DNA of 40,121 nt from OM182 bacterium MED-G24 (GTDB lineage Bacteria; Pseudomonadota; Gammaproteobacteria; Pseudomonadales; Azotimanducaceae), in the NCBI GenBank assembly GCA_002457275.1, contig NTKD01000011.1:1-40121 (forward strand). Direction: 5' to 3'. This document shows positions 24,304 to 34,908 of this stretch, piece by piece; the first letter of the stretch is position 1; every line of letters begins with the position of its first letter. The position numbers were made by a program, and so were the translations under genes. Under the pieces are notes generated by a model. The model was not told the DNA's origin. It saw nothing but the letters and a program-made list of their open reading frames with translations, and searched no databases.

Positions 24304-26151
24304 TTGGTGAACGACCAACTGGTGCTGCTCTCTATTGTGGTCGTGATGATCACGCTTTTTATATCTGGGAAGTGGCGACACGACCTGGTGGCGCTTGGAT
24401 GTCTGATTGCGTGCATTATCGCAGGCCTAGTGCCGGCCTCTGATGCCTTCCAAGGTTTCGGTCACCCGGCCGTGATCACCGTTGCCTGCGTGTTAATCCT
24501 GAGTCAGGGGCTGACCAATACCGGTGTCATTGATGTTTTTGCAAGACGCATCATCGGTCCTTCCGTCAGTCCAACAATCAATATCGCGGCACTGATGATG
24601 CTGGGCGCCGTCCTCTCCGCCTTCATAAACAATGTGGGAGCGATGGCCTTGCTGATGCCCGTGGCGATCAAACTGGCTGCAAGAAATGATCTGCCGCCAG
24701 GCAAGATGCTGATGCCACTCGCATTCGCGACTATTCTGGGCGGTATGACAACCATGATTGGTACACCGCCGAATCTGATTGTTGCAGGATTTCGGGCTGA
24801 ACTGTCCGACAGTTTTGGGATGTTCGATTTTACGCCGGTCGGGCTTTCGGTTGCGGTGACCTGCATCGTGTTCCTTGCCTTACTCGGCTGGCGAATGGTC
24901 CCGGCTCGTCAGCAAAGTGATGCCTCCAGCTTTGATACGGGCACGTACCTGGCTGAATTGCAGGTTCTGGAGGGTAGCAAAGCCGCCGGGCGAACCATTG
25001 CCGCCGTACAGAACCGTCTCGACGAGGCCGATGGCCAAATTGTCGGGATGGTGAGAAACGAGTTTCGGGTCCTCGCACCAACGCCAAATCGCAAAGTGCT
25101 GGAAGGCGATCTGTTGATCATTGAGGCAGATCCTGAGTCACTATCTTCCATAATTTCCCTGATCGATGTGGCTCTGGTTGAGAGTGACAGGGAGAGGGAT
25201 AAAGAGAGTCACCAGGAGATTGACAAGGATATTGGCGAAGAAAGAAGCGATGAAGACGGTCCCGAACGCGAAAAGAGAAGCGACGCGTCGGATGAAGCTG
25301 ACCTGTCGGAACTGGTGGCCATGCCGAACTCATCACTGGTCGGGCGAACAGCCGAAGAGTTGTCGCTTGGCCCCTCTCACGGATTAAACCTGCTGGCGAT
25401 CACGCGCCAGGGTCGACGGTCCATCAAGCGACTCCGATACACCGCCATCCAAGCGGGCGATGTGATGTTGTTACAGGGTTCATCACAGGCGATTGGTGAC
25501 TTTACATCGACCTTTGGCGCTGTCCCCCTGGCTGAGCGCGCCGTTTCGATCCCGGACCGCAAACGCGCATCGGCCGCAGTCGTGATTTTGCTGGGCGCCA
25601 TTGCGCTGTCCGCCATCGGCGCACTTCCTGCAGTCGTGGCCTTTGCTGGAGCCATGTTGATCTATGGTCTCGCGGGAATCATTCGACCGCGCAACCTTTA
25701 CGACGTGGTCGACTGGCCCGTGATTGTCTTGCTTGCGGCGTTGTTACCCGTTGCCGGCGCCATGACCACCACCGGTGCTGCAGACGAGATTGCCAATGCC
25801 ATGCTCAATCTATTTGCGGGCGACAACGCGGTGATTGCGTTGACACTGGTACTGGTTGTGACCATGACGCTGTCGGATTTTATGAACAACGCAGCCACCG
25901 CCGCCGTGATGTGTCCCATCGCCATCGGTGTCGCCAACCAGCTTGGTGTCTCGCCGGATTCGTTTCTGATGGCCGTGGCGATTGGTGCCTCCTGCGCAAT
26001 GCTGACGCCGATTGGTCACCAGAACAACACGCTGATCCTGGGCCCGGGTGGATTTCGGTTCGGCGACTACTGGCGGGTGGGTCTACCCCTCGAGATTCTT
26101 GTTGTCGTAATCAGCGTGCCGATGCTGCTTCTGGTCTGGCCACTGGGTTAG
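24304..26151 (+). CDS. SLC13-family permease with two RCK-C (TrkA-C) domains
   Basis: The 615-residue inner-membrane protein has N-terminal helices with AFINNVGAMALLMPVAI, GGMTTMIGTPPNLIVAGFR, and a C-terminal set with LSDFMNNAATAAVMCPIAI and CAMLTPIGHQNNTLILGPGG: the two inverted re-entrant motifs of the divalent-anion:Na+ symporter superfamily. Between them lie two cytoplasmic RCK-C domains (about 205-285 and 335-405), as in YfbS-like transporters for sulfate, dicarboxylates or other anions. They are joined by a very acidic/basic linker of about 45 residues (ESDRERDKESHQEIDKD onward). The start is TTG 24304 or GTG 24307, with GGGG upstream. It is divergent from the cupin gene. The substrate cannot be told from sequence. 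Confidence 0.9.
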   Translation: MVNDQLVLLSIVVVMITLFISGKWRHDLVALGCLIACIIAGLVPASDAFQGFGHPAVITVACVLILSQGLTNTGVIDVFARRIIGPSVSPTINIAALMMLGAVLSAFINNVGAMALLMPVAIKLAARNDLPPGKMLMPLAFATILGGMTTMIGTPPNLIVAGFRAELSDSFGMFDFTPVGLSVAVTCIVFLALLGWRMVPARQQSDASSFDTGTYLAELQVLEGSKAAGRTIAAVQNRLDEADGQIVGMVRNEFRVLAPTPNRKVLEGDLLIIEADPESLSSIISLIDVALVESDRERDKESHQEIDKDIGEERSDEDGPEREKRSDASDEADLSELVAMPNSSLVGRTAEELSLGPSHGLNLLAITRQGRRSIKRLRYTAIQAGDVMLLQGSSQAIGDFTSTFGAVPLAERAVSIPDRKRASAAVVILLGAIALSAIGALPAVVAFAGAMLIYGLAGIIRPRNLYDVVDWPVIVLLAALLPVAGAMTTTGAADEIANAMLNLFAGDNAVIALTLVLVVTMTLSDFMNNAATAAVMCPIAIGVANQLGVSPDSFLMAVAIGASCAMLTPIGHQNNTLILGPGGFRFGDYWRVGLPLEILVVVISVPMLLLVWPLG

Positions 26152-26377
26152 CCACGCGGACCTGAGTCACCCTCTCGTTCTGCAGGTGTCCTGAGGACCG
26201 CCATCTACTGCAAGTGCGTGTGACCACCAGTGTTTCTTCAACTGCCTTCGAAGCGACGGTGAACTACCGCCCATTGTCTGGTCAAGGGCACCTCTCTACA
26301 CTGGTGCGCGAAAAACATCTCACGCCATTGCGTGGCACGCCTTCGATTAACCGAAAAAGACCCCACTAGGAATCGTT

Positions 26378-27730
26378 ATGGACCGTCATCTGTTGCTCGA
26401 CGCAAGAATTATCGAGAATGTTCAAAACGCCGAATTGACCCTTGGCACAGTGACGAAACATGACGCCAATCCTCAGTTTGGCGAAGACAAACCCTGGGAA
26501 CGTCGCTTTGACAACCTGTACGCCAACATCATCTATGACGAGGAAGAAAAGCTGTACAAGTGCTGGTACAGCCCTTTCATCGTGTCGAATACGACGGTCG
26601 GTATGACCATGCAGCAACGAAAGGACGAACCCTACGGCAAACATCCCCAGGAAATGGGCATCTGTTATGCGACGTCGAAGGACGGGATCCACTGGGACAA
26701 GCCCGAACTTGGCCTCGTGGATTACGACGGCAGCAAGGCGAACAACATCGTCTGGCGTGGTGGCGGTGTCCACAAGGACTGGGGTGGTCCCCACGGTGCC
26801 GGAATTTTCAAAGATCTACGCGATCCCGACCCGGCGCGTCTTTACAAGGCCATCCTGAAAGACATAATACTCTCGGTCGCCTTCTCTGCCGACGGTCTCC
26901 ACTGGGGCCCGCCGATTGCGTGTCCCGATGCAAACAGTGCCGGTGACACACACAACAATGCTTTCTGGTCGCCGACCCAGGGCAAGTACGTCGGCATTAC
27001 ACGGCAGTGGCGACATGACGGTGACACGCACCTTCGCCTGGTTGCGAGAACTGAAAGCAACGATTTCATTACCTGGGAAAAGACTGAACATCTGCTCGAA
27101 GGTGACGACGAGAATCATCAGCTTTATGCGATGCCGGTCTTCTACCGTGGTGGTATCTACCTGGGGCTGGTTGCGGTACATGACCAGGCGCAGGACCGGG
27201 TGTGGACAGAGTTGACCTGGAGCCCGGATACGAAGACATGGCATCGCGTATCACCTGGCACGCCGCTCATAGGCAATGACGGCGACTATGGTCATTACGA
27301 TTGGGGCTGCGTGTATGCAGCCGCGAACCCGATATTTCTTGATGACGAAATCCGCTTGTACTACGGCGCGAGCGACGGTCTGCATACCAGCTGGCGACTC
27401 GGTTTCCTAGCGATGGCGACGTTGCGGCCTGATGGCTTCGCTGGCTACAAAGCGTCGAGCGAAGGAAAACCAGCCAGCCTGACAACATCGCCGCTGTTGA
27501 ACGGGTCGAGCTCGCTCAAGGTTTCTGCCGATATTGAAGCGGGTGGCCGCCTGACCGTTCAAGCGCTGGACGCCAGCGGGCAGGTCATCGCTGAGAGCGA
27601 GGCACTAACGGAATCGGTGACGGACGCCGGGGTGAAATGGCAAGATGACAGCGTGCTAGAAGGTATCGAGACTGCACGTTTGCAGTTTGTCTTCCATGGC
27701 GCCACCGTGTATTCGTTGGCACTGACATAG
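26378..27730 (+). CDS. Five-bladed beta-propeller glycosidase-like protein
   Basis: This 450-residue protein shows repeated blade motifs of the GH32/43/62/130 type: NIIYDEEEKLYKCWYSPF, GICYATSKDGIHWDKPELG, FKDLRDPDPARLYKAIL, VAFSADGLHWGPP, AFWSPTQGKYVGITRQW, and NPIFLDDEIRLYYGASDG. The alternation of YATSxDGxHW-like and YYGA-like strands is characteristic. Residues 370-450 form a beta-sandwich-like tail. Propeller acids are present (D in RDPDPAR, E in WTELTW), but I cannot align the full catalytic triad by eye. It has no signal peptide. AGGA lies six bases before ATG 26378. It belongs to a group usually annotated as hypothetical glycosyl hydrolases; activity on a plant or algal sugar is inferred. 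Confidence 0.75.
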   Translation: MDRHLLLDARIIENVQNAELTLGTVTKHDANPQFGEDKPWERRFDNLYANIIYDEEEKLYKCWYSPFIVSNTTVGMTMQQRKDEPYGKHPQEMGICYATSKDGIHWDKPELGLVDYDGSKANNIVWRGGGVHKDWGGPHGAGIFKDLRDPDPARLYKAILKDIILSVAFSADGLHWGPPIACPDANSAGDTHNNAFWSPTQGKYVGITRQWRHDGDTHLRLVARTESNDFITWEKTEHLLEGDDENHQLYAMPVFYRGGIYLGLVAVHDQAQDRVWTELTWSPDTKTWHRVSPGTPLIGNDGDYGHYDWGCVYAAANPIFLDDEIRLYYGASDGLHTSWRLGFLAMATLRPDGFAGYKASSEGKPASLTTSPLLNGSSSLKVSADIEAGGRLTVQALDASGQVIAESEALTESVTDAGVKWQDDSVLEGIETARLQFVFHGATVYSLALT

Positions 27731-27785
27731 CGTCGCATCATGCACTAGCTCATCGACGACAATAACGCGGAAATTTACGGGCTAT

Positions 27786-27977
27786 CTAGACCTGACACCA
27801 TGTCGACGCGACAGATCGAATACCGACAGCCTCGGACGTCTTGACCACCGTCCGCCGATAGCTTTCATCGGGCTGCTGAACGTAGCGGTCCAGATCGGTT
27901 TGCTGCGGAAGTGTCGGCGATGCCCACCATATCGGCACGATGGCCAGGAGGACGAGCGCTATTAAGCGAGTAAACAG
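27786..27977 (-). pseudogene. N-terminal remnant of a PhoPQ-activated pathogenicity-related (PqaA-like) protein
   Basis: The minus strand reads a signal-peptide-like TRLIALVLLAIVPIWWASP followed by DLDRYVQQPDESYRRTVVKT. This closely resembles the mature N-terminus of PhoPQ-activated proteins (LDxYVxxPDxxYxWxxVKT). No ATG remains, a TAA precedes the frame, and homology is lost after about 60 residues. The remaining intergenic bases (27731-27785 and 27978-28129) hold nothing I can identify. Confidence 0.6.
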
Positions 27978-28129
27978 TTACGGATTCAACAGGTAGGGAC
28001 TTAACAATGAAGAATTTCATAGTGATTGCAGTTGATACGTAAACCGCGAGAGTGTCATGTTACAACCTTGAGACCAACCTGGCACATGGCACGGTTGGAA
28101 ATCGCCTTCAATCCTAGGCTGGGAAAAAT

Positions 28130-29233
28130 ATGAATGCCATCGTCAAGTGGTTACTGCCACTGCTGCTCGCTTTGGCCGTTGCCTTCTACTGGATCTGGAA
28201 AGAACAAGCCACTCTGATCGCAGCCGTGGTGGTGAGCCAACTGCTCGAAAACCTGGATGCTAATGACGATGGCGCATTGACAGAGGACGAGGGCTTTGAA
28301 GGTATGTTCTCACTGCTTGATGCCAATGGCGATGGCATTGCAGAACACGCTGAATTACTCAGTTTTATTATCCGCACGACACGACCCTTTCGGTGGAGCA
28401 ACCCGCCAGAAGATTACAGGCACGTTCACCCTGGTCTCAGTCACGAAACGTTCTACAGCAAACTCCTTGATGAGGATGTGGGTTACAACATTTATCTGCC
28501 TCTGAAATATGCATCTGACAGAGCCTCGTCTGAGCGTTACCCGGTCATCTACTATCTTCATGGTGGTCGACCTGGGAACGAATCTTTGAGCATTGACCTG
28601 GTTGATCATGTCCATGAGGCGGTTCAAACGGGCTCAGTAAGTCCCTTGATATTCGTCTGGGTGAATGGCGGTGAGGTAAGCCATTACAACCATGCGCAAT
28701 CGCCAGGCGAAGATATCTTTGTCAAGGAACTCATTCCTCACATAGATGCCACCTATCGAACCATCGCAGCGCGCGATGGCCGTGCGTTGCAGGGGTTTTC
28801 GCAAGGTGGGCGAGGCGTCACGCGCATCATGTTCAAGTACCCGGAGTTGTTTGTGTCTGCGGCGCCCGGTGGCGCTGGCTACGCTGTTGAAAAACTGATT
28901 CAGGCCAACGGTGGTGTTGAGGTCGACACCCGCCAGGGTGCGAATGCGGTTGCATTGGATTTTGGCGCCGGAAACGATGCCTATAGTCTCGCCGAGCGTT
29001 ATGCCAACAATCTGGACGAACGAACATTACACATCATGATCTGGGGTGGTGAGAGAGGCTTTAACTATGATGCCATTCTTGAATACGTAGAGTATCTTGA
29101 CGGTTTAGGCGTACAAACTGATCGTTTGTTCGCGCCTACCGTGGACCACAATCCTTTTCTGTTTTATGCGGCTCGTGGTATTGAACTTCTCAGGTTTCAT
29201 GATCGGTATTGGGGTAAATCGCCCGTGTCATAA
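28130..29233 (+). CDS. Membrane-anchored EF-hand esterase (esterase D / feruloyl-esterase-like)
   Basis: The N-terminus KWLLPLLLALAVAFYWIW (residues 6-23) is an uncleaved signal anchor or signal peptide. Two EF-hand loops follow with all calcium positions: D43-N45-D47-E54 (DANDDGALTEDE) and D64-N66-D68-E75 (DANGDGIAEHAE). Residues about 105-360 form an esterase-D-type alpha/beta hydrolase: YPVIYYLHGGRPGN (oxyanion strand), nucleophile S224 in QGFSQGGRG, and a C-terminal His in TVDHNPF. The catalytic domain should face the periplasm or outside and hydrolyse acyl esters; calcium may control its fold or pairing. The fusion of EF-hands to an esterase is uncommon. The start is ATG 28130. The pldA pseudogene begins 33 bp downstream on the same strand. 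Confidence 0.87.
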   Translation: MNAIVKWLLPLLLALAVAFYWIWKEQATLIAAVVVSQLLENLDANDDGALTEDEGFEGMFSLLDANGDGIAEHAELLSFIIRTTRPFRWSNPPEDYRHVHPGLSHETFYSKLLDEDVGYNIYLPLKYASDRASSERYPVIYYLHGGRPGNESLSIDLVDHVHEAVQTGSVSPLIFVWVNGGEVSHYNHAQSPGEDIFVKELIPHIDATYRTIAARDGRALQGFSQGGRGVTRIMFKYPELFVSAAPGGAGYAVEKLIQANGGVEVDTRQGANAVALDFGAGNDAYSLAERYANNLDERTLHIMIWGGERGFNYDAILEYVEYLDGLGVQTDRLFAPTVDHNPFLFYAARGIELLRFHDRYWGKSPVS

Positions 29234-29266
29234 CCTTGGTCAGGGCATACAGAAACTGAAATTCAT

Positions 29267-30303
29267 ATGGTTGACCAGTCCATGGCCCTGCTGCGGCAGA
29301 TTACATTGCTGCTGATCTGTGTGGTTGTAGTCCCATTGACGTTCGCACACCCGACGGATAGCGCACACCTTCCAGACCGCACCTGCGACACCACAGTTGA
29401 TACATCAGATGACGACTCACTGTCTTCCTCTTGTGCATCAGACGTTCAGTCCGAAGACGTTCATGCCGGTTCCCCTGTAACCGCGGGTTCAATGATCTAT
29501 GAGCGTCTGCGGCGCGAAAGAGCGGTCGAAAACGTCCGCTCGATCCTGACGGGCCATAAACGAAACTATGTATTGCCGTTTAGCTACAATCGCTCGTCCA
29601 ATCAAATGCCTTTCACCGGCCCCACAGGCATTGAGTTAAACGGCGGATCTTTGCATCGATCAGAGGTGAAGTTTCAGCTCAGCCTGAAATCATCAATATG
29701 GCGCCCCGGCATCGTCTCAGAAGATGCGTATACATCGGCTTTACCACAACGGCGTGGCGGCAGGCTTTCAACCAACAGGCCTCGGCACCCTTTCGCGAAA
29801 CGAATTACGAACCTGAAGTCTTCTGGGTAACGCCCGTGCGGAACCGGACGACCGATGCTGCGCTGTTTGGTATCGGAATCTCACACCAGTCCAACGGTCG
29901 TGGCGCAGAACTGTCCCGATGCTAGAACCGAATCTACGGTAGCTTCGTCTGGGGAAAGAACCGCTTTATATTCAGCTTCAAACCCTGGTGGCAAATACCG
30001 GAAGATGAAAAGGTCGAGCCAGGTGCCGCCATCGGCGATGACAACCCGGATATCGAAGATTACCTGGGGCATTTTGAATTCCCGGTGCTGTACCGACGAC
30101 GAGACCACGAGTGGGGCAGGATTTTGCGCCACAATTTTGACTCGGACTCGTGCGGAGCGATTCAACTGGATTGGACATTCCCGTTATGGCGCGGGCTTCG
30201 AGGTTACGCACAGTACTTCAACGGCTACGATGAAATTCTGAATGACTACAACGCACACACCCAACGATTTGGCATCGGGATTCAGCTCACCGATATTCTC
30301 TAG
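29267..30303 (+). pseudogene. pldA: Outer-membrane phospholipase A (pldA), frameshifted and with an amber codon in the active site
   Basis: The gene encodes an OMPLA beta-barrel that would hydrolyse phospholipids in the outer membrane. The signal peptide and first strands (HKRNYVLPFSYNRSS, LHRSEVKFQLSLKSSIW) are in one frame. At about 29697-29735 the frame shifts, and the barrel continues in another with SAPFRETNYEPEVFW and SHQSNGR. The family's active-site run is H-Q-S-N-G-R-x5-R-x-W-N, where His142, Ser144 and Asn156 are catalytic. Here the Trp just before that Asn is TAG (29923-29925), a one-base change from TGG. The same frame then reads NRIYGSFVWGKN to the normal end QRFGIGIQLTDIL. Both lesions truncate the protein before the triad is complete, so it is dead. 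Confidence 0.88.
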
Positions 30304-30334
30304 ACTCCAAAGGCACAGAAAAGAGATTGCATCT

Positions 30335-32005
30335 TCATTCGTATCTGATGGTCAGCAGTTGATCAGCGCCGACGCCCAGGAGCCCCGTTTCAGTACCATC
30401 CGGCCAGCGTACAGTGAGATCAACCGACGTTGCCTCCCCAAGTCCAAAATGTACTTCCGCTGGATTCTGGGATACGTAGTTGTTGCCCGCCTTGACTTCA
30501 CGTACCTGTGTAACCTCGGCTGTTTCTGCCATAACCCAGGCACCAATGCCGCGCGTATTCTGTCCATTACCAACGAGTCTGACTGCCAGATAATGGTTGG
30601 TATTGGTTGAGTCGTTTCGATAATAGACAAACTGCTCTTCGTCGTTGTTCGCAATCACAATGTCGATGTCACCATCTCGTTCAGCATCGAAGCAGGCAAC
30701 ACCGCGCCCCTGGCCGATATGTGTGAGTCCCACCAACGTTGCCTTCTCCTCAAATGTGCGATCACCCTGCGCATGAAAAAATCGGACTTGATCGCCCACT
30801 GCAGCGTCGTGGTCAACATCACCTCCCCGCCAACCATTGACGTGGAAAAGATCCAGTTGGCCGTCGTTGTCAAAGTCCGCGAAGCAGGCAGCCCATCCCC
30901 ATCCCCCGTCAGCCACACCCGCCTCGTCAGTGACATCTTCGAAAACGCCCGAACCATCATTTCGGTATAGCCGATTACCAAACAAGTCCGGCTGCTGGAT
31001 GATGGATGTCACAAACCAGTCCATGTCGCCATCGTTGTCATAGTCCCCGACCGCGGATCCCATACCATGCTGATCGACGATGGTATTGCGGTCGGTGGTT
31101 TTGACGAACGTGCCATCACCGTTATTGATCATCACCTGACTGGTATCGAAATCAGCCGCCATAAGAAGGTCCACATCGCCGTCGTTATCGATGTCACTTA
31201 GGTTCGGGGTAAAGGTGCGGTCCATCTCCTGACCGGTCGAGTCCATCGGCTCAATCAGCCCGTCAGAAATACCTGATTCAATACTGGCGCTGGCGAAGGA
31301 TCCATCACCATTGTTTCGCCAGAGGGTTTCTGTGTCGACGCGTCTGGAAGCACCCCAATGACTCAGGAACAGATCCAGGTCGCCATCGTTGTCGTAGTCG
31401 CTGAAGGTGGAAGACACGGTGTCATCTACCGTCAACTCGATGCCGCTGGCTGACGTGACGTTGAAGAACTGTCCGTCCCGGTTCTCCAACAGATAATACG
31501 ACGAGCGTTCAACCCCACCGACAAAGAGATCAAGATCGCCGTCGCCATCAAAGTCACTGAAGTTCGGGCCGCTGCCGAGGTGAGTAAAGTCAATTCCGAC
31601 ATCTCTGCCGAGTTCAATAAACGTGCCGTCGCCTTGATTCTCATAAAGATGGTTCGGGTCGAAGTTCCCTCCCGTGGCAAAGAGGTCAATATCACCATCA
31701 TCGTCATAGTCGGCTGCCGCAAGGCCACCGGCAAATTCATTGATAAACGATGATGCTCCCGTAACGATCTCCCATCGCCGGCTCAATCCCGAGTCTGCAG
31801 TCACATCCCTGAACCTGATGATCGGGCCATCTCCCCCCGTGTCTGTCTCAGGTGGGTTCGTGGTCGGAGGACTCACGGGTTGGGGTGCGGATGAACCTCC
31901 ACCACCACCACAGGCAGTCAGCGCAACAAAGAGAATGACCAGGGCACTACGGTGTGATGCAACCAGGCCTAGTGCAAGTGGCACACTCGAGCGATTGATA
32001 GACAT
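30335..32005 (-). CDS. CRTAC1-type FG-GAP/VCBS-repeat lipoprotein with ASPIC/UnbV domain
   Basis: This 556-residue secreted lipoprotein has a signal region ending LFVALTAC (lipobox, Cys32), a Gly-rich then Pro/Thr-rich linker, and seven calcium-loop repeats of a beta-propeller: DYDDDGDIDLF, DFDGDGDLDLF, DYDNDGDLDLF, DIDNDGDVDLL, DYDNDGDMDWF, DFDNDGQLDLF, and DAERDGDIDIV. The ASPIC/UnbV domain follows (NHYLAVRLVGNGQNTRGIGA to VDLTVRWPDGTETGL). Such proteins sit on the cell surface and are linked with adhesion or matrix binding through integrin-like calcium loops. It is convergent with the pldA pseudogene. The first recognisable intact feature beyond its start is more than 1.7 kb away, so it is probably transcribed alone. 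All repeat calcium ligands look intact. Confidence 0.88.
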   Translation of the reverse strand: MSINRSSVPLALGLVASHRSALVILFVALTACGGGGGSSAPQPVSPPTTNPPETDTGGDGPIIRFRDVTADSGLSRRWEIVTGASSFINEFAGGLAAADYDDDGDIDLFATGGNFDPNHLYENQGDGTFIELGRDVGIDFTHLGSGPNFSDFDGDGDLDLFVGGVERSSYYLLENRDGQFFNVTSASGIELTVDDTVSSTFSDYDNDGDLDLFLSHWGASRRVDTETLWRNNGDGSFASASIESGISDGLIEPMDSTGQEMDRTFTPNLSDIDNDGDVDLLMAADFDTSQVMINNGDGTFVKTTDRNTIVDQHGMGSAVGDYDNDGDMDWFVTSIIQQPDLFGNRLYRNDGSGVFEDVTDEAGVADGGWGWAACFADFDNDGQLDLFHVNGWRGGDVDHDAAVGDQVRFFHAQGDRTFEEKATLVGLTHIGQGRGVACFDAERDGDIDIVIANNDEEQFVYYRNDSTNTNHYLAVRLVGNGQNTRGIGAWVMAETAEVTQVREVKAGNNYVSQNPAEVHFGLGEATSVDLTVRWPDGTETGLLGVGADQLLTIRYE

Positions 32006-32233
32006 GGGGCGATTCTAGCCTACGAAATCGCGAAGAGGATAGATCAATAGTTGCAGGCGCTCATATGCGGCATGGATAAGGAATTTGGACTTCACCCATC
32101 GCGAATACTAGCAGACAGTCCACCCGTTGGATGCTGGTCTTCTGCTCTTTGTCGATACAGATCGAAGAGCCCCTTATGCCTTGCGGGAATCAGAGCAAAA
32201 CGAGGTCTGGTCAGAGCAGTGGACCGTCAACTT

Positions 32234-33644
<1,411 letters not shown>

Positions 33645-33721
33645 AGCTTCAGTCTACCGTCTGGCGGGCTGGTCATTTGCTCTGTTTTAGCGGTGGAGCG
33701 ACCAGTAACACATCAGGGCAG

Positions 33722-34603
33722 TCAACCAGCGCCGCCCAACAACCACGTCAGTGAATCAGCGAAGATCGCACCGCCATGACGCAGACTGTGAGCGCCTTCA
33801 CCAAACACGAACCGGTATTCGTATCCTGAAAACTTGAGCGCTGCGGCCATATCCTGGTTGGCTATCGGCCAACTACCCATGATGAAATCCAGGTCATCTT
33901 TCCCACTCTGCACGATCACCTTGATGGGTTTCGGCTCTGTGGTTCGAACAAGGTATGGGAAGTGGTGACCGCCACGGATATTGGTGTAGGAACCACAATG
34001 TGAGAGCACTAGCCCGAAGATTTCCGGAGACTGCCACGCCGCATTGAAGGCGCAGATGCCACCGCTGGAATGACCACAGATCAATCGACTGGAAGGGTGG
34101 GTATTCAAGGACTGACCAATATGGTTTTCAACGATGGGTAGTATTTCGTCGTTGATGAAGGTCACAAATGCAGGTGTCACAGAATCGTATTCAAAACTTC
34201 GCTCAGCACCGGGGTTGACGAATACACCTACCGTGGCAGGTATTGCTTCGTTGTGGATCAGACTGTCCAGAACCTGTGCCGCGCGAACCGGGCCTGCTGG
34301 ATCGAGATAGGCGTGGCCGTCGTTGAAGAACGCAAGCGACGGGGCCTCTCCGGCTTTAATGTTGGGCGGCGTGTAGATGCTGATATCGCGAGTGGAGTCC
34401 GGAAACACCCCGCTGTTGGACCATTCCCTGATATGGAACACATCTCCCCGAGGTACATGCTCATCCGGGAAAGCCTCCGCGCAAGGGTTGTATTGCCGGT
34501 CCCCCTCAGGGACGCCCCAGGGGCCTGCCTTCGATTTCCTGGGCAGGGGCGGCAACGGAAGATGAAGACCCAATGCTTCGTACGTTTCGGTATCCATCGG
34601 CAT
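33722..34603 (-). CDS. Esterase D-type alpha/beta hydrolase
   Basis: The 293-residue protein starts MPMDTETYEALG at ATG 34603, with GGAGG eight bases ahead; upstream in-frame codons to 34660 lack support. Core elements are RDISIYTPPN (first strand), SLAFFNDGHAYLDPAGPVRA (oxyanion region), FVNPGAERSFEYD, nucleophile S179 in ICGHSSGGICAF, and C-terminal histidines in EGAHSLRHGG. The layout matches the esterase-D/enterochelin-esterase-like (Fes/IroE) fold, which hydrolyses esters of acids, siderophores or sugars. No signal peptide is evident, so it is cytoplasmic. It is the only intact gene in a 3.4 kb stretch of remnants (32234-35651), which suggests it is under selection. It is unrelated in detail to the EF-hand esterase at 28130. 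Confidence 0.85.
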   Translation of the reverse strand: MPMDTETYEALGLHLPLPPLPRKSKAGPWGVPEGDRQYNPCAEAFPDEHVPRGDVFHIREWSNSGVFPDSTRDISIYTPPNIKAGEAPSLAFFNDGHAYLDPAGPVRAAQVLDSLIHNEAIPATVGVFVNPGAERSFEYDSVTPAFVTFINDEILPIVENHIGQSLNTHPSSRLICGHSSGGICAFNAAWQSPEIFGLVLSHCGSYTNIRGGHHFPYLVRTTEPKPIKVIVQSGKDDLDFIMGSWPIANQDMAAALKFSGYEYRFVFGEGAHSLRHGGAIFADSLTWLLGGAG

Positions 34604-34731
34604 GTTGAGTTCCTCCATCGATGTAGCGTTGCGAATGTGGCAGCAGGAAACGTAAGGCATAGTTCATTGACCAGTCTCTCACCCCGGGTGTCTTCTAGTG
34701 TTGGTCTGTCTAACGTAGAAGGACCCGAAGT

Positions 34732-34908
34732 TCAAGGAGACTCGGTCTCATGCCGCAGGGGCAGCCGGCCATCGCGTCTTTTCACGAACACATTGAGCGC
34801 GATGGCTTGTGCAATGGTGACGACATTGGAGGTCGCCCAGTAACGCACCAACACTGAAGGAAACACCGCCAGCATGAAGCACGCAATCAGCGCTGGAATC
34901 AGGTAGAT
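34732..34908 (-). pseudogene. C-terminal remnant of a YidC/Oxa1 membrane insertase
   Basis: The minus-strand segment IYLIPALIACFMLAVF and PSVLVRYWATSNVVTIAQAI has the arrangement of the last two YidC transmembrane segments (PxGLVxYWxTxNxxTIxQ). Only about 40 recognisable residues remain, and no start or preceding helices are present. It begins directly at the end of the TauD pseudogene, with the two reading frames overlapping by a few bases, so this is probably a deletion junction. Confidence 0.55.

Noticed and set aside
29923-29925. TAG in pldA as recoded amber (pyrrolysine or suppression)
   Set aside because: The gene also carries an upstream frameshift, so readthrough would not restore a functional protein.
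34253-34843. Plus-strand open frame of 196 codons opposite the esterase
   Set aside because: Antisense to the esterase with its Shine-Dalgarno and GHSSGG motif; no support of its own.
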